Assembly (NCBI GenBank): GCA_034406555.1
Contig: DASCRM010000100.1
Location: forward strand, 1-30,535
Length of the DNA: 30,535 bases
From: SHYR01 sp034406555
GTDB lineage: Bacteria > Chloroflexota > Dehalococcoidia > UBA2979
Reading direction: 5' to 3'
The number at the start of each line of letters is the position of its first letter. Position 1 is the stretch's first letter. Below the pieces are notes generated by a model, which saw only the letters and a list, made by a program, of their open reading frames with translations, was not told the origin of the DNA and searched no databases. Below are positions 23,142 to 30,535 of this stretch, piece after piece. The position numbers were made by a program, and so were the translations under genes.

Positions 23142-23936
23142 TTATTCCGTAAACCCATTCTCGGACAGAAACTCTAGCAGTAGCGGCCGGAACTTGTCCC
23201 GATCCTGCGCGTAGACACCGTGCCCCGCTTCCTGAAGGATCTCCAGCCGCGCGTTCGCGCCGATCGCTCTCGCGACGTGCACCGACCCGCCCGCCCCCGC
23301 CACGACATCCTTGCCTCCCGCGACGATCAGCGAGGGGCACTCGATGCCGCCGAGGTATGGCGTGAGCGGGTGCTCGCGCAACGCCGCGACGGCACGCGAC
23401 TGCGCGACGTACGAGGCAAGATGCTTCGGCGCAACCTGCCGCTCCGGCCCCTCGTCGGCGGTGACGTGTCCCTCGAAGGCCGGCGGGAGCGTGCGTCCCT
23501 CCAGCGCCTCCGCACCGCGGCGTGCGACCTCGCCGAGCTGGAACCAGTTGTCGCTGGCCAGCTCGTTGACCTCCGCCGAGCTGGAGTCGACCACCAGTGC
23601 GGCGCAGCGCTGGGGGTAGTCGAGCGCGAACCGCTGTGCGAGCACGCCGCCCCACGAAACGCCGAAGATCACAGCCTGCTTCACACCGAGCCCGTCCATC
23701 AGACGATCGAGATCCGAGGCGTACAGCGGCAACGAGTACTTCGCCGCCGCTCCCGACCGCCCGAGCCCGCGGTTGTCCCACGAGATCGTGCGGAAGTGCT
23801 GCGCGTACCACTGCATGTCGTTCGCCTCGAAGCCTTCTCCGCTGCCGCCCAGTCCGTGGCAGAAGACAAAGGCGAGCGGCCCGTCGCCGCCCTGCTCGTA
23901 GTGGATCGTGACGTCGCCGAGGTCCATGTCGGGCAT
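23142..23936 (-). CDS. Alpha/beta-hydrolase
   Basis: A 264-residue alpha/beta-hydrolase with a complete Ser-Asp-His triad: S94 in GVSWGG, D210 in GGKDVV and H239 in AGHGVY. The oxyanion motif CHGLGGSG (26-33) and the DNRGLGRSG strand-turn (54-62) are typical of the esterase/carbon-carbon hydrolase and 3-oxoadipate enol-lactonase-like group, so it may cleave an ester, lactone or C-C bond of an aromatic or steroid catabolite. The substrate is not assigned. The frame is open to 24254, but ATG 23936 has a GAGGA site and begins the fold. Its stop codon lies in an AT-rich hairpin. Confidence 0.9.
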   Translation of the reverse strand: MPDMDLGDVTIHYEQGGDGPLAFVFCHGLGGSGEGFEANDMQWYAQHFRTISWDNRGLGRSGAAAKYSLPLYASDLDRLMDGLGVKQAVIFGVSWGGVLAQRFALDYPQRCAALVVDSSSAEVNELASDNWFQLGEVARRGAEALEGRTLPPAFEGHVTADEGPERQVAPKHLASYVAQSRAVAALREHPLTPYLGGIECPSLIVAGGKDVVAGAGGSVHVARAIGANARLEILQEAGHGVYAQDRDKFRPLLLEFLSENGFTE

Positions 23937-24074
23937 CGCGAGAGTCCTCTCAGCCACTGAGATCGTGGCGCGACGCCCACACCCTACAGGCTGACGCGCC
24001 GTATCGTGGTCAGAATCCACCGAGGGGCGGCCCTTCACGCGGCCCCAGCAGCATCGAAGGCGGGACGAGGATCG

Positions 24075-24509
24075 ATGATCAGCCTGCGACCGCAGCAGCT
24101 CCGCCGCATCTCGGAGGTCGCGCTCGTGCTGGTGGTGGCCCTGATCCTCGTGACCTCCCTCAGCCCGGGCGGAAGCCTGGCCGCCGACCCGATCCGCCGG
24201 TCGGCGCTGGAGGGTTCCGCGATCGACTACGACGTTCTGCGCGCGGTCGGACATGGCTTGCTCTACGCGCTGCTGGGCCTCGCTGCGGCGGTGCGATTCG
24301 CGGTCAGCGACTACGCTCGACGCTCTCCCTACCGCGCACTGGCGATGATGATGCTGGCGATCTGGCTGCTGGCCGGGGGCTCGGAAGCGATGCAGGCAAG
24401 CGTGCCGGGGAGAGCCCCAGAGCTGACCGACTGGTTGGTCGACATGGCCGGGGCGATCATCGGCCTGACCGTTGCAGGCCCGGCGATACGGTGGATCGTC
24501 CGCACCTGA
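24075..24509 (+). CDS. VanZ-like membrane protein
   Basis: A 144-residue membrane protein with about four hydrophobic helices (SEVALVLVVALILVTSLSP, GHGLLYALLGLAAAVRF, ALAMMMLAIWLLAGG, LVDMAGAIIGLTVAGPAI). Motifs of the VanZ-like family are present: a conserved H in GHGLLYALLG and, after helix 3, E-x3-Q followed by PGRAPELTDWLVDMAGA. The family's function is unclear apart from a link to glycopeptide resistance (teicoplanin) in VanZ itself. ATG 24075 follows GACGAGG. It lies just ahead of the rex control region on the same strand. Confidence 0.8.
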   Translation: MISLRPQQLRRISEVALVLVVALILVTSLSPGGSLAADPIRRSALEGSAIDYDVLRAVGHGLLYALLGLAAAVRFAVSDYARRSPYRALAMMMLAIWLLAGGSEAMQASVPGRAPELTDWLVDMAGAIIGLTVAGPAIRWIVRT

Positions 24510-24519
24510 GTCCAGATTC

Positions 24520-24560
24520 GGTACAAGACCCTTGTACCACAGTTGTACTCACTCGTACTC
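24520..24560. repeat. GTAC-rich repeat cluster upstream of rex
   Basis: GGTACAAG (24520-24527) and CTTGTACC (24531-24538) are perfect arms with a three-base loop. Two further TTGTAC/TCGTAC copies follow in direct orientation, so the TTGTAC-like units start at 24532, 24543 and 24553, roughly one helical turn apart. The cluster could be a protein-binding site or a short terminator for the VanZ gene; no U-tract follows. Confidence 0.5.
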
Positions 24561-24604
24561 ACGAAATCGGCTGTTTTCGCTGTCAACCGGTGCAGCTCCG
24601 GAGA

Positions 24605-24633
24605 TTGCCAGAGTCGGGCCGTACACTCATGAT
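24605..24633 (+). promoter_or_regulatory. Candidate rex promoter
   Basis: TTGCCA (24605-24610; five of six to consensus) and CATGAT (24628-24633; four of six) are separated by 17 bases. The -10 element touches the first bases of the predicted Rex operator, which fits repression by Rex. Confidence 0.5.
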
Positions 24634-24651
24634 TGTGAAGTAGTTCTCAAT
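24632..24651. promoter_or_regulatory. Predicted Rex operator (ROP), autoregulatory
   Basis: ATTGTGAA-GTAG-TTCTCAAT fits the Rex consensus TTGTGAA-N4-TTCACAA with a single mismatch (T for A in the right half). It lies 41 bases before the rex start and overlaps the putative -10 element. Rex binds such sites when NAD+ is high and releases them when NADH rises, so rex is probably self-regulated. The consensus is established knowledge; use of this site is inferred. Confidence 0.75.
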
Positions 24652-24692
24652 CCAGCGTCGCGCTGCATCGCGCGAACGTGCGGAGGGTCTGG

Positions 24693-25364
24693 ATGCCACT
24701 GGAGATTCCCGAGGTCGTGATCGGCCGGTTGCCGATCTACTACCGGCTGCTGGAACGCATCCGCCGCGAAGGCCGCGCCGTCGTCTCCTCGCTGGAACTC
24801 GGCGACGCGCTCGGCGTGACGCCCGCGCAGATTCGCAAGGACCTCTCCTACTTCGGCCGCTTCGGCAAGCAGGGTCGAGGCTACTCGGTGCAGCGACTGA
24901 TCGAGGAGCTGAGCCAGATCCTCGGACTCGACCGCCGCTGGACGATGGCACTGGTGGGCATCGGCCGACTGGGCCGCGCGATCGTCTCGTACGACGGCTT
25001 CGCGCCGCAGGGTTTCGAGATCACCGCGCTCTACGACGCCGAGGCAAGCACCATCGGCACAGACGTCAGCGGGCTGACCGTTCGCGACGTCCGACAGCTG
25101 GAGAGCGACCTGCTCAGCGCCCCGCCTGACATCGGCGTCGTCGCAGTGCCGGCGGAGCACGCACAGGATGTGATCGACACGCTGGTACGCTCCGGCGTGC
25201 GCGCGATCCTCAGCTACGCGCCCCGGGCGGTGCAGGTGCCGCCGCATGTCCGACTGGAGCAGATCGACCCGGTGATCTCGCTACAGAGTATCACCTACCA
25301 CCTCACCAACGACGACGAGGCGCAGCAACAAGACACGATGCGAGGCCTCGGCGGGACACCGTAG
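24693..25364 (+). CDS. rex: Redox-sensing transcriptional repressor Rex
   Basis: A 223-residue Rex. Residues 1-80 form the winged-helix DNA-binding domain (RLPIYYRLLERIRREGRAVV, then ALGVTPAQIRKDLSYFGRFGKQGRGY, whose Q-I-R-K-D-L recognition helix is conserved). Residues about 85-210 form the NAD(H)-binding Rossmann domain with a GIGRLG loop near 92-97, and the C-terminal helix completes a swapped dimer. Rex senses the NADH/NAD+ ratio and represses fermentation and respiration genes. ATG 24693 with GGAGGG ahead is preferred over a longer frame from 24678. An operator-like site lies upstream; other targets in the window were not found. Confidence 0.95.
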   Translation: MPLEIPEVVIGRLPIYYRLLERIRREGRAVVSSLELGDALGVTPAQIRKDLSYFGRFGKQGRGYSVQRLIEELSQILGLDRRWTMALVGIGRLGRAIVSYDGFAPQGFEITALYDAEASTIGTDVSGLTVRDVRQLESDLLSAPPDIGVVAVPAEHAQDVIDTLVRSGVRAILSYAPRAVQVPPHVRLEQIDPVISLQSITYHLTNDDEAQQQDTMRGLGGTP

Positions 25365-25372
25365 GGCCGACG

Positions 25373-25389
25373 CGCCAGCAGAGCTGGTG
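25373..25389. terminator. Weak hairpin between rex and mreB ends
   Basis: CGCCAGC (25373-25379) pairs with GCTGGTG (25383-25389) including one G-U pair, around an AGA loop. It lies in the 27-base gap between two converging genes and could end either transcript. No U-tract is present. Confidence 0.35.
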
Positions 25390-25391
25390 GC

Positions 25392-26426
25392 TTAACCGGT
25401 CTCGCTAATCAGCGACTCTTCTTCGGTCGGCACCGCCCGCTCAATCACGTCCAGGTAGTCGAGCGCCGCGCCCGCCCCCAGTGCGACACAGTGCAGCGCG
25501 TTCTCGGCCACGTGCACCGGCACGCCGGTCTCCTGCCGCAGCAGCTCATCGAGGTGGCGCAGCAGCGCGCCCCCGCCGGTCAGCACGATGCCGCGGTCGA
25601 TCACGTCCGATGCGAGTTCGGGCGGGGTGCGTTCGAGCACGGAGCGCACCGTCTGCACGATGCTGCCCATGTGCTCCTGCAGCGCCTGCGAGACTTCCGA
25701 TGAGTTCACTGTGACGGTGCGCGGTAGGCCGGTGATCTGGTCGCGACCGCGCACGCCAGCGGTGCGCTCGTCGTTGGTCGGCAGTGCGGAACCGACGGCG
25801 ATCTTCACTTCCTCGGCCGTGCGTTCACCGACGACGAGGTTGTGGCGACGCTTGATGTGGTCCGCGATCGCCTCGTCAAGCCGGTCGCCCGCGACGCGCA
25901 CCGACTCGCTGGCGACGATGCCGAACATCGAGATCACTGCCGCCTCCGTGCGACCGCCGCCGATGTCGACAACCATGTGTCCGCGCGGCGAGCCGATCGG
26001 GACCTCCGCGCCAATCGCGGCGGCCAGCGGCTCCGGAATCAGGTGCGCCGGGCGGCGCGCGCCCGCGGCCTCTGCGGCATCGCGCACGGCGCGTTGCTCC
26101 ACGCTCGTCACGCCGACGGGGACGCAGATCATCACCTCCGGCCGCACGAGGTTGAAGCGCCCGACCACGCGGCCGATGAAGTAGCGCAGCATCGCTTCCG
26201 TGATCAGGTAATCGGCGATCACGCCATCGCGCATCGGCCTGATCACCTGAATGGTGCCGGGGTGGCGACCGATCATCGCGTGCGCTTCGTCGCCCACCGC
26301 GACGACGGTGTTGTCGCGCACAGCGAGCGCGACGACCGCCGGCTCGTCGAGCACGACGCCGTGGCCCCGCTCAAAGACGAGCACGTTGGCCGTGCCGAGG
26401 TCGATGCCGATGCGACTGCCGAACAT
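25392..26426 (-). CDS. mreB: Rod-shape-determining protein MreB
   Basis: A 344-residue actin-like protein that forms membrane filaments guiding cell-wall synthesis. Actin-fold motifs are present: phosphate-1 loop GIDLGTANVLVFERG (about 6-20; the usual Asn/Thr after TAN is Val here), phosphate-2 HMVVDIGGGRTEAAV and the adenosine motif IVLTGGGALLRHLDELL. The start ATG 26426 (MFGSRIGIDLG) is the family's; a GTG at 26438 would add four residues. No mreC, mreD or rodA adjoins it; instead murA lies about 100 bases upstream, like the murA-mbl order near the ATP synthase genes in Bacillus. Actin-like ATP binding is well supported. Confidence 0.95.
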   Translation of the reverse strand: MFGSRIGIDLGTANVLVFERGHGVVLDEPAVVALAVRDNTVVAVGDEAHAMIGRHPGTIQVIRPMRDGVIADYLITEAMLRYFIGRVVGRFNLVRPEVMICVPVGVTSVEQRAVRDAAEAAGARRPAHLIPEPLAAAIGAEVPIGSPRGHMVVDIGGGRTEAAVISMFGIVASESVRVAGDRLDEAIADHIKRRHNLVVGERTAEEVKIAVGSALPTNDERTAGVRGRDQITGLPRTVTVNSSEVSQALQEHMGSIVQTVRSVLERTPPELASDVIDRGIVLTGGGALLRHLDELLRQETGVPVHVAENALHCVALGAGAALDYLDVIERAVPTEEESLISETG

Positions 26427-26524
26427 ACGCGAGACCACTCACCGGGGGGGATGGATAACTTTCGGCGGCTGGGAAGCGGCCGGAGTTTAGCGCGCGATGC
26501 GGATCAGTGCATCACCGAGGCCGC

Positions 26525-27793
26525 CTACTGACGCTCGATCTCCGCGCCGAGGCTGGTCAGCCGCTCCACCAGGTTCGCGTAGCCACGGTCGATGTGGGTG
26601 ACATCGCGGATCGCGGTCTCACCCTCCGCAGCCAGCCCGGCGATCACGACAGCTGCACCTGCGCGCACATCGAGTGCGCGTACGTTGGTGCCAAAGAGCG
26701 GTGTCGGGCCCTCGATCAGCACCGACTGGCCGGCGGCGGTGATGCGAGCGCCCATGGAGCGCAGTTCGCCGACGTAGAGCAGACGGTTGTCGAAGACGCG
26801 CTCCGCGACGATCGAGACACCCTCCGCCTGCGTGAGCATCGAGGCCATCGGCGCGTGCAGATCGGTGGCATAGCCGGGGTACGGCACCGCCTGAAGCTGG
26901 ATCGGGCGGATGCCATCACTGCCGGGGTGGCAGACGCGGATGCCGTGCTCGTCCGCATCGACCCGCAGTCCGGCCTCGTTGAGCTTGGTGAGCAGGCCGT
27001 CCTGATGTCGCATCTCGGCGCCCTCGACGGTAACATCGCCGCAGGTGGCGGCAGCTGCCAGCAAGTAGGTGCCATTCTCGATGCGGTCGGGGATCACGGT
27101 CCATTCCGTGCCGTGCAGGCGGTCGACCCCCGCGATCTCGATCGTGTTGCCCCCGTGACCACTGACGCGCGCGCCCATGCTGTTGAGCATCTCCGCGACC
27201 ATCTGCACTTCCGGCTCGGCAGCTGCGTTCACCAGTGTGGTCGTGCCCTCTGCCAGCACCGCAGCAAAGATCAGGTTCACCGTGCCGAGCACGCTCGGGT
27301 AGTCGAAGAAGATGCGTGCACCCTTGAGCTTCGTGGCCTTCGCCATCCAGGCAGCGCCGTCTCGCCCCACCTTGGCGCCGAGCGCCTCGAAGCCCGAGAG
27401 GTGTACATCGAGTGGTCGCACGCCGATCACGTCGCCGCCCGGCGGAGCGCAGACGGCTTCGCCTTCGCGTCCGAGCAGCGGACCCATCACGAGGAACGAG
27501 GCGCGCAGAGCGACAACCATTTCGTCCGGCGCACGACTCTCGGTCAGCTCCGCGGCTTGAATCTGGATCGAGTCGCGGCTGTCCTCGACTTCGGCACCGA
27601 GCGAGCGCAGGACGTCCGCCATCTGGCCGACATCGACGATCGCCGGGGCGTTGTGGATCGTGACGATATCCCGCGTAAGCAGCGCGGCTGCGATCGCGTA
27701 GAGTGCGGCGTTCTTGGAACCGGAGGCGGTGACGGTGCCACGGAGCGGCGTGCCGCCCCGGACCACCAGCCGTTCGTCCGTTGATTTCGCCAC
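26525..27793 (-). CDS. murA: UDP-N-acetylglucosamine 1-carboxyvinyltransferase (Asp-type)
   Basis: A 422-residue MurA, the first committed enzyme of peptidoglycan synthesis, joining PEP to UDP-GlcNAc. Conserved features include K27 (SGSKNAA), RASFLVMGPLLGR (97-109) and PDRIENGTYLLAAA. In the catalytic loop, APPGGDVIGVRPLD, the usual Cys (C115 in E. coli) is Asp (D121, codon GAC at 27431-27433). Cys-to-Asp occurs naturally in mycobacteria and chlamydiae and gives fosfomycin insensitivity while keeping activity, so resistance is predicted here. The gene begins 47 bases after atpC on the same strand. Confidence 0.96.
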   Translation of the reverse strand: MAKSTDERLVVRGGTPLRGTVTASGSKNAALYAIAAALLTRDIVTIHNAPAIVDVGQMADVLRSLGAEVEDSRDSIQIQAAELTESRAPDEMVVALRASFLVMGPLLGREGEAVCAPPGGDVIGVRPLDVHLSGFEALGAKVGRDGAAWMAKATKLKGARIFFDYPSVLGTVNLIFAAVLAEGTTTLVNAAAEPEVQMVAEMLNSMGARVSGHGGNTIEIAGVDRLHGTEWTVIPDRIENGTYLLAAAATCGDVTVEGAEMRHQDGLLTKLNEAGLRVDADEHGIRVCHPGSDGIRPIQLQAVPYPGYATDLHAPMASMLTQAEGVSIVAERVFDNRLLYVGELRSMGARITAAGQSVLIEGPTPLFGTNVRALDVRAGAAVVIAGLAAEGETAIRDVTHIDRGYANLVERLTSLGAEIERQ

Positions 27794-27840
27794 AGCTGCC
27801 TCGCGTCCCCGGTCAGGATACGCGGCGCTTCGGGAGGCGA

Positions 27841-28278
27841 CTAGCCTGCGGAGGGTGCCCCGGTTCCCGAGTTGCGACGCGCGATCCGCAGGCGCAACAG
27901 CGCTCGCTGTAGCGCCCGCTGCGCGCGCAGCAGATCGAACGTCTCGTCACCCGCACCACCGCCGGCCAGCCGCTGCCCGGCGCGCGTGCGCGCCTCGTCG
28001 GCTCGGTCAGCGTCGATCTCGTCGATGTGCTCCGTGGCGTCGGCGAGCACCGTGACCTCGTCGTTCGCGATCTGGAAGAAGCCGCCATGAATCGCGAAGG
28101 CTTGCTCCTCGCCCGGGATGATCGCCACCATCTCGCCGATATCGAGGCTGGCCATCAGCGGGGCGTGCGAGGGCAGGACGGTGATCTGCCCCTCCGTCGT
28201 GGGCACGATCAGCCGCGCGACGTCGTCGCGACGCAGCACCTCGCGTTCCTGCGTGACGATCGAGAAGGTCAGCGGCAC
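27841..28278 (-). CDS. atpC: F-ATPase epsilon subunit
   Basis: A 145-residue epsilon subunit. Residues about 1-85 form the beta-sandwich (FSIVTQEREVLRRDDVARLIVPTTEGQ, LPSHAPLMASLDIGEM, FAIHGGFFQIANDEVTVLAD), and about 90-145 the C-terminal helical hairpin, which in many species inhibits ATP hydrolysis. It is part of the central rotor stalk. GTG 28278 with GGGAG ahead is the start, four bases after the atpD stop; atpC is the last gene of the F1 cluster here. Confidence 0.94.
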   Translation of the reverse strand: MPLTFSIVTQEREVLRRDDVARLIVPTTEGQITVLPSHAPLMASLDIGEMVAIIPGEEQAFAIHGGFFQIANDEVTVLADATEHIDEIDADRADEARTRAGQRLAGGGAGDETFDLLRAQRALQRALLRLRIARRNSGTGAPSAG

Positions 28279-28282
28279 AAAG

Positions 28283-29692
28283 CTACTCCCCGCCCTCGGC
28301 AGTCATCTTCTCCGCCTTTTCGACGGCCTGCTCAATCGAACCGACCATGTAGAAGGCACCCTCCGGCAGCTCGTCATGGCGGCCCTCGATGATCTCCTTG
28401 AAACCGCGGATACTCTCGGAAACCGTCACGTACTCGCCCGGCGTCCCGGTGAACTGCTCCGCGACGAACATTGGCTGCGTGAGGAAGCGCTGGATGCGAC
28501 GCGCTCGCGCCACCGCCTGCTTGTCTTCGTCCGAGAGCTCCTCGATGCCCAGGATCGCGATGATGTCCTGCAAGTCCTTGTACCGCTGGAGCGTGCGCAG
28601 CACGCCCTGCGCCACATCGTAGTGCTCCTGCCCGACGACCAGCGGGTCCAGGATACGACTGTTGGATGTCAGGGGGTTGACCGCCGGGTAGAGGCCCTGC
28701 TCCACGAGCGTGCGGTCGAGCGTGACCGTGGCGTCGAGATGGCCGAACGTGGTCGCCACGCCGGGGTCGGTGTAGTCGTCCGCCGGCACGTAGATCGCCT
28801 GGAACGAGGTGATCGAACCCTTGCGGGTGGAGGTGATGCGCTCCTCCAGCTCACCGACCTCCGTCGCCAGCGTCGGCTGGTAGCCGACCGCGGACGGCAT
28901 GCGACCCAGCAGCGCGGAGACCTCCATGCCGGCCAGCGTGTAGCGGTAGATGTTGTCGATGAAGAGCAGCACGTCGCGGCCCTCCTCGTCGCGGAAGTAT
29001 TCCGCGATCGTCAGCCCGGTGAGGGCAATGCGCAGGCGCACGCCGGGAGGTTCGTTCATCTGCCCGTAGACGAGCGCGGTCTTGTCGAGCACGCCCGACT
29101 CTCGCATCTCGTTCCAGAGGTCGTTGCCCTCGCGGGAACGCTCGCCGACGCCGGCGAAGACGGAGAGCCCGCCGTGCTCGGTGGCGAGGTTCCGGATCAG
29201 CTCCGTGTTAATCACGGTCTTGCCCGTGCCGGCACCACCAAACAGGCCGACCTTGCCACCGCGGGCGAGCGGGGCGATCACATCGATCACCTTCACGCCC
29301 GTCTCCAGCATCTGGGCCTGCGTCTCCTGTTCCGAGAAGGGGGGAGGCTCGCGGTGGATCGGGCGACGCGGAACGTCGTCCGGAATCGACTCACCGGGGT
29401 CGATCGGCTCGCCGAGCACATTGAAGATGCGGCCCAGCGTCGCCGGGCCGACCGGGATCGTGATCGCGGCGCCCTGATCCTCGACCGTTGCGCCGCGGCG
29501 CAGGCCGTCGGTGGTGTCGAGTGCGAGGCAGCGAACCCAGTTGTTGCCCAGGTGCTGCTGCACCTCGGCAACCAGCTTCTGGCCGTCTTCCATTTCGATG
29601 TCGACGGCGTTGAAGATCTCCGGCAATTCGCCTGCGGGGAACTCAATGTCCACCACCGTGCCGATCACCTGTCGTACTGCGCCTGTTGCCAT
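28283..29692 (-). CDS. atpD: F-ATPase beta subunit (catalytic)
   Basis: A 469-residue catalytic beta subunit of F1. The P-loop reads GGAGTGKT (152-159), where most homologues have GGAGVGKT. The GVGERSREGNDL segment carries the catalytic glutamate, and the Walker B-type strand is seen in DVLLFIDNIYRYTLAG. The DELSEED-like lever is EELSDED, near residue 390. ATG 29692 follows GGAGGA. Order atpG-atpD-atpC on one strand is the usual F1 order; the alpha and delta subunits must lie beyond the window edge. Confidence 0.97.
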   Translation of the reverse strand: MATGAVRQVIGTVVDIEFPAGELPEIFNAVDIEMEDGQKLVAEVQQHLGNNWVRCLALDTTDGLRRGATVEDQGAAITIPVGPATLGRIFNVLGEPIDPGESIPDDVPRRPIHREPPPFSEQETQAQMLETGVKVIDVIAPLARGGKVGLFGGAGTGKTVINTELIRNLATEHGGLSVFAGVGERSREGNDLWNEMRESGVLDKTALVYGQMNEPPGVRLRIALTGLTIAEYFRDEEGRDVLLFIDNIYRYTLAGMEVSALLGRMPSAVGYQPTLATEVGELEERITSTRKGSITSFQAIYVPADDYTDPGVATTFGHLDATVTLDRTLVEQGLYPAVNPLTSNSRILDPLVVGQEHYDVAQGVLRTLQRYKDLQDIIAILGIEELSDEDKQAVARARRIQRFLTQPMFVAEQFTGTPGEYVTVSESIRGFKEIIEGRHDELPEGAFYMVGSIEQAVEKAEKMTAEGGE

Positions 29693-29728
29693 GGAATCCT
29701 CCGTGCGGTCGTCCCGCTGGATCTGCTT

Positions 29729-30535
29729 TTACTGGTCGCGTTCAAGTGCGGCTTTGCCGCCAACGATGTCGAGCAGGTCGCTCGTGATCAGTTCCTGTCG
29801 GGCCTTGTTGTAGGTCAGGGTCAGGTCCCCGACCATCTCTTCCGCGGCGTCGGTCGCCTGCCGCATCGCCACCATTCGCGACGACTGCTCGGAAGCCGAG
29901 GCCTCGAGCAGCGCCTCGAAGATCTGCATCTCGACATAGCGAGGGAGCAGCGTCTCGAGTAATTGGGCGGGCTCCGGTTCGAAGATGAAGTCCACCGCGC
30001 TGTCGTCTTCCCCCTCGGGAGCAACGACGGGCAGCAATTGGCGGAACTGCGGTCGCTGCACGGCGGTGCTCACGAAGTTCTGGAAGCCGAGGTAGACGCG
30101 GTCGACGTTGCCCGCCGAGTAGTCGTCGATCACGATGCGCGCGATCGGCAGCACCGCTTCCATGCCCGGGAAGTCGCCGATCTCTGTGAACTCCGCCAGC
30201 AGCGGGAAGCCGGATCGGCTGAAGAAATCACGCCCCTTGCGACCGATCGCCAGTGCCGAGACCTGCTCGACATTCGGCTGATGTTCGAGCGCCAGCGAGG
30301 CACCCGCGCGGTTCATGTTCGAGTTCAATCCGCCTGCGAGCCCGCGGTCGGACGTGATGTGAATGAAAGCGAAGTGCGAGACATCGCGCTCTGCGAGCAG
30401 CGGGTGCAGGTCATCGGCGTCCGCCTGCTGCGCGTAGCCGGAGAGTGCCGCGAGCACGGCCCGCATCCGCTCCGCGTAGGGACGGGCAGCGAGGGCGCGA
30501 TCCTGTGCGCGCCGCATCTTGGACGCGGCGACAAG
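29729..30535 (-). CDS. atpG: F-ATPase gamma subunit, 5' end beyond window
   Basis: The C-terminal 268 residues of the gamma subunit are visible, and the frame is open to the window end; the first in-window codons read LVAASKMRRAQ, the end of the N-terminal helix start. The ITSDRGLAGGLNSN motif and the C-terminal helix (MRQATDAAEEMVGDLTLTYNKARQELITSDLLDIVGGKAAL) are typical. Gamma is the rotating shaft of F1 and couples proton flow to catalysis. The N-terminus, probably 20-25 residues, is outside. An ATG at 30517 is internal and should not be taken as the start. Confidence 0.95.
   Translation of the reverse strand, partial: LVAASKMRRAQDRALAARPYAERMRAVLAALSGYAQQADADDLHPLLAERDVSHFAFIHITSDRGLAGGLNSNMNRAGASLALEHQPNVEQVSALAIGRKGRDFFSRSGFPLLAEFTEIGDFPGMEAVLPIARIVIDDYSAGNVDRVYLGFQNFVSTAVQRPQFRQLLPVVAPEGEDDSAVDFIFEPEPAQLLETLLPRYVEMQIFEALLEASASEQSSRMVAMRQATDAAEEMVGDLTLTYNKARQELITSDLLDIVGGKAALERDQ

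Noticed and set aside
28118..29962. A 614-codon frame on the plus strand opposite atpD
   Set aside because: It is antisense to the clearly conserved atpD and atpG genes and reads as His/Arg/Asp-rich complement without any family motif; long antisense frames are expected at this GC content.
1..30535. CRISPR array, tRNA, rRNA, insertion sequence or prophage
   Set aside because: No regularly spaced repeats, tRNA T-loop-like elements, transposase motifs or terminal inverted repeats were found on reading both strands.

Overview
The window is a stretch of high-GC bacterial chromosome, most like a member of the Chloroflexota (Dehalococcoidia-like). That placement is inferred from the combination of an atpG-atpD-atpC-murA-mreB block, a two-subunit 2-oxoacid:ferredoxin oxidoreductase with a fused gamma-alpha subunit, Rex, a DUF2267 protein and a PI3/4-kinase-like SCO1664-family protein. 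No 16S rRNA, tRNA, CRISPR array or phage module was seen, so the taxon is not proven.

Layout. At 1-4.9 kb are a truncated tyrosine phosphatase, an NTF2-like protein, a single-domain CheY-like receiver, an ATP-grasp ligase with a zinc alcohol dehydrogenase, and a degenerate HD-GYP protein. At 5.0-7.5 kb an XRE regulator sits 2 bases ahead of an ABC exporter, followed by a Cys-rich membrane microprotein. At 7.5-8.3 kb lies an HNH endonuclease gene interrupted by an amber codon. From 11.8 down to 8.3 kb (minus strand) runs a six-gene acyl-CoA cluster: two hotdog thioesterases, a small membrane protein, a DUF35 Zn-ribbon/OB protein, a cysteine-less thiolase-like protein and a nitroreductase. At 12.0-14.6 kb are an inositol-monophosphatase-family protein, the SCO1664-like kinase and a DehI-type protein. 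At 14.7-16.4 kb is a surface lamin-tail protein gene broken by four frameshifts. At 16.4-18.0 kb is a CoA-transferase pair whose alpha gene has an in-frame TGA. Then come ispH, DUF2267, korB and korA, a wrecked response-regulator gene, an alpha/beta hydrolase, a VanZ-like protein, rex with its own predicted operator, and mreB, murA, atpC, atpD and atpG (cut by the window edge).

How it fits together. The core functions present are energy conservation (F-ATPase, ferredoxin-linked 2-oxoacid oxidation, Rex redox sensing), envelope synthesis and shape (MurA, MreB) and isoprenoid synthesis (IspH). They sit among acyl-CoA catabolic genes. MurA has Asp in place of the catalytic-loop Cys, which predicts fosfomycin insensitivity.

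The clearest unusual signals are (i) gene lesions confined to accessory genes while every core gene is open, (ii) a Rex operator-like site 41 bases ahead of rex, (iii) a perfect 13-bp-arm palindrome holding the stop codons of two convergent genes, and (iv) enzyme-fold proteins missing the family's catalytic residue (HD-GYP, thiolase). No obviously new multi-gene defence or mobile system was found.
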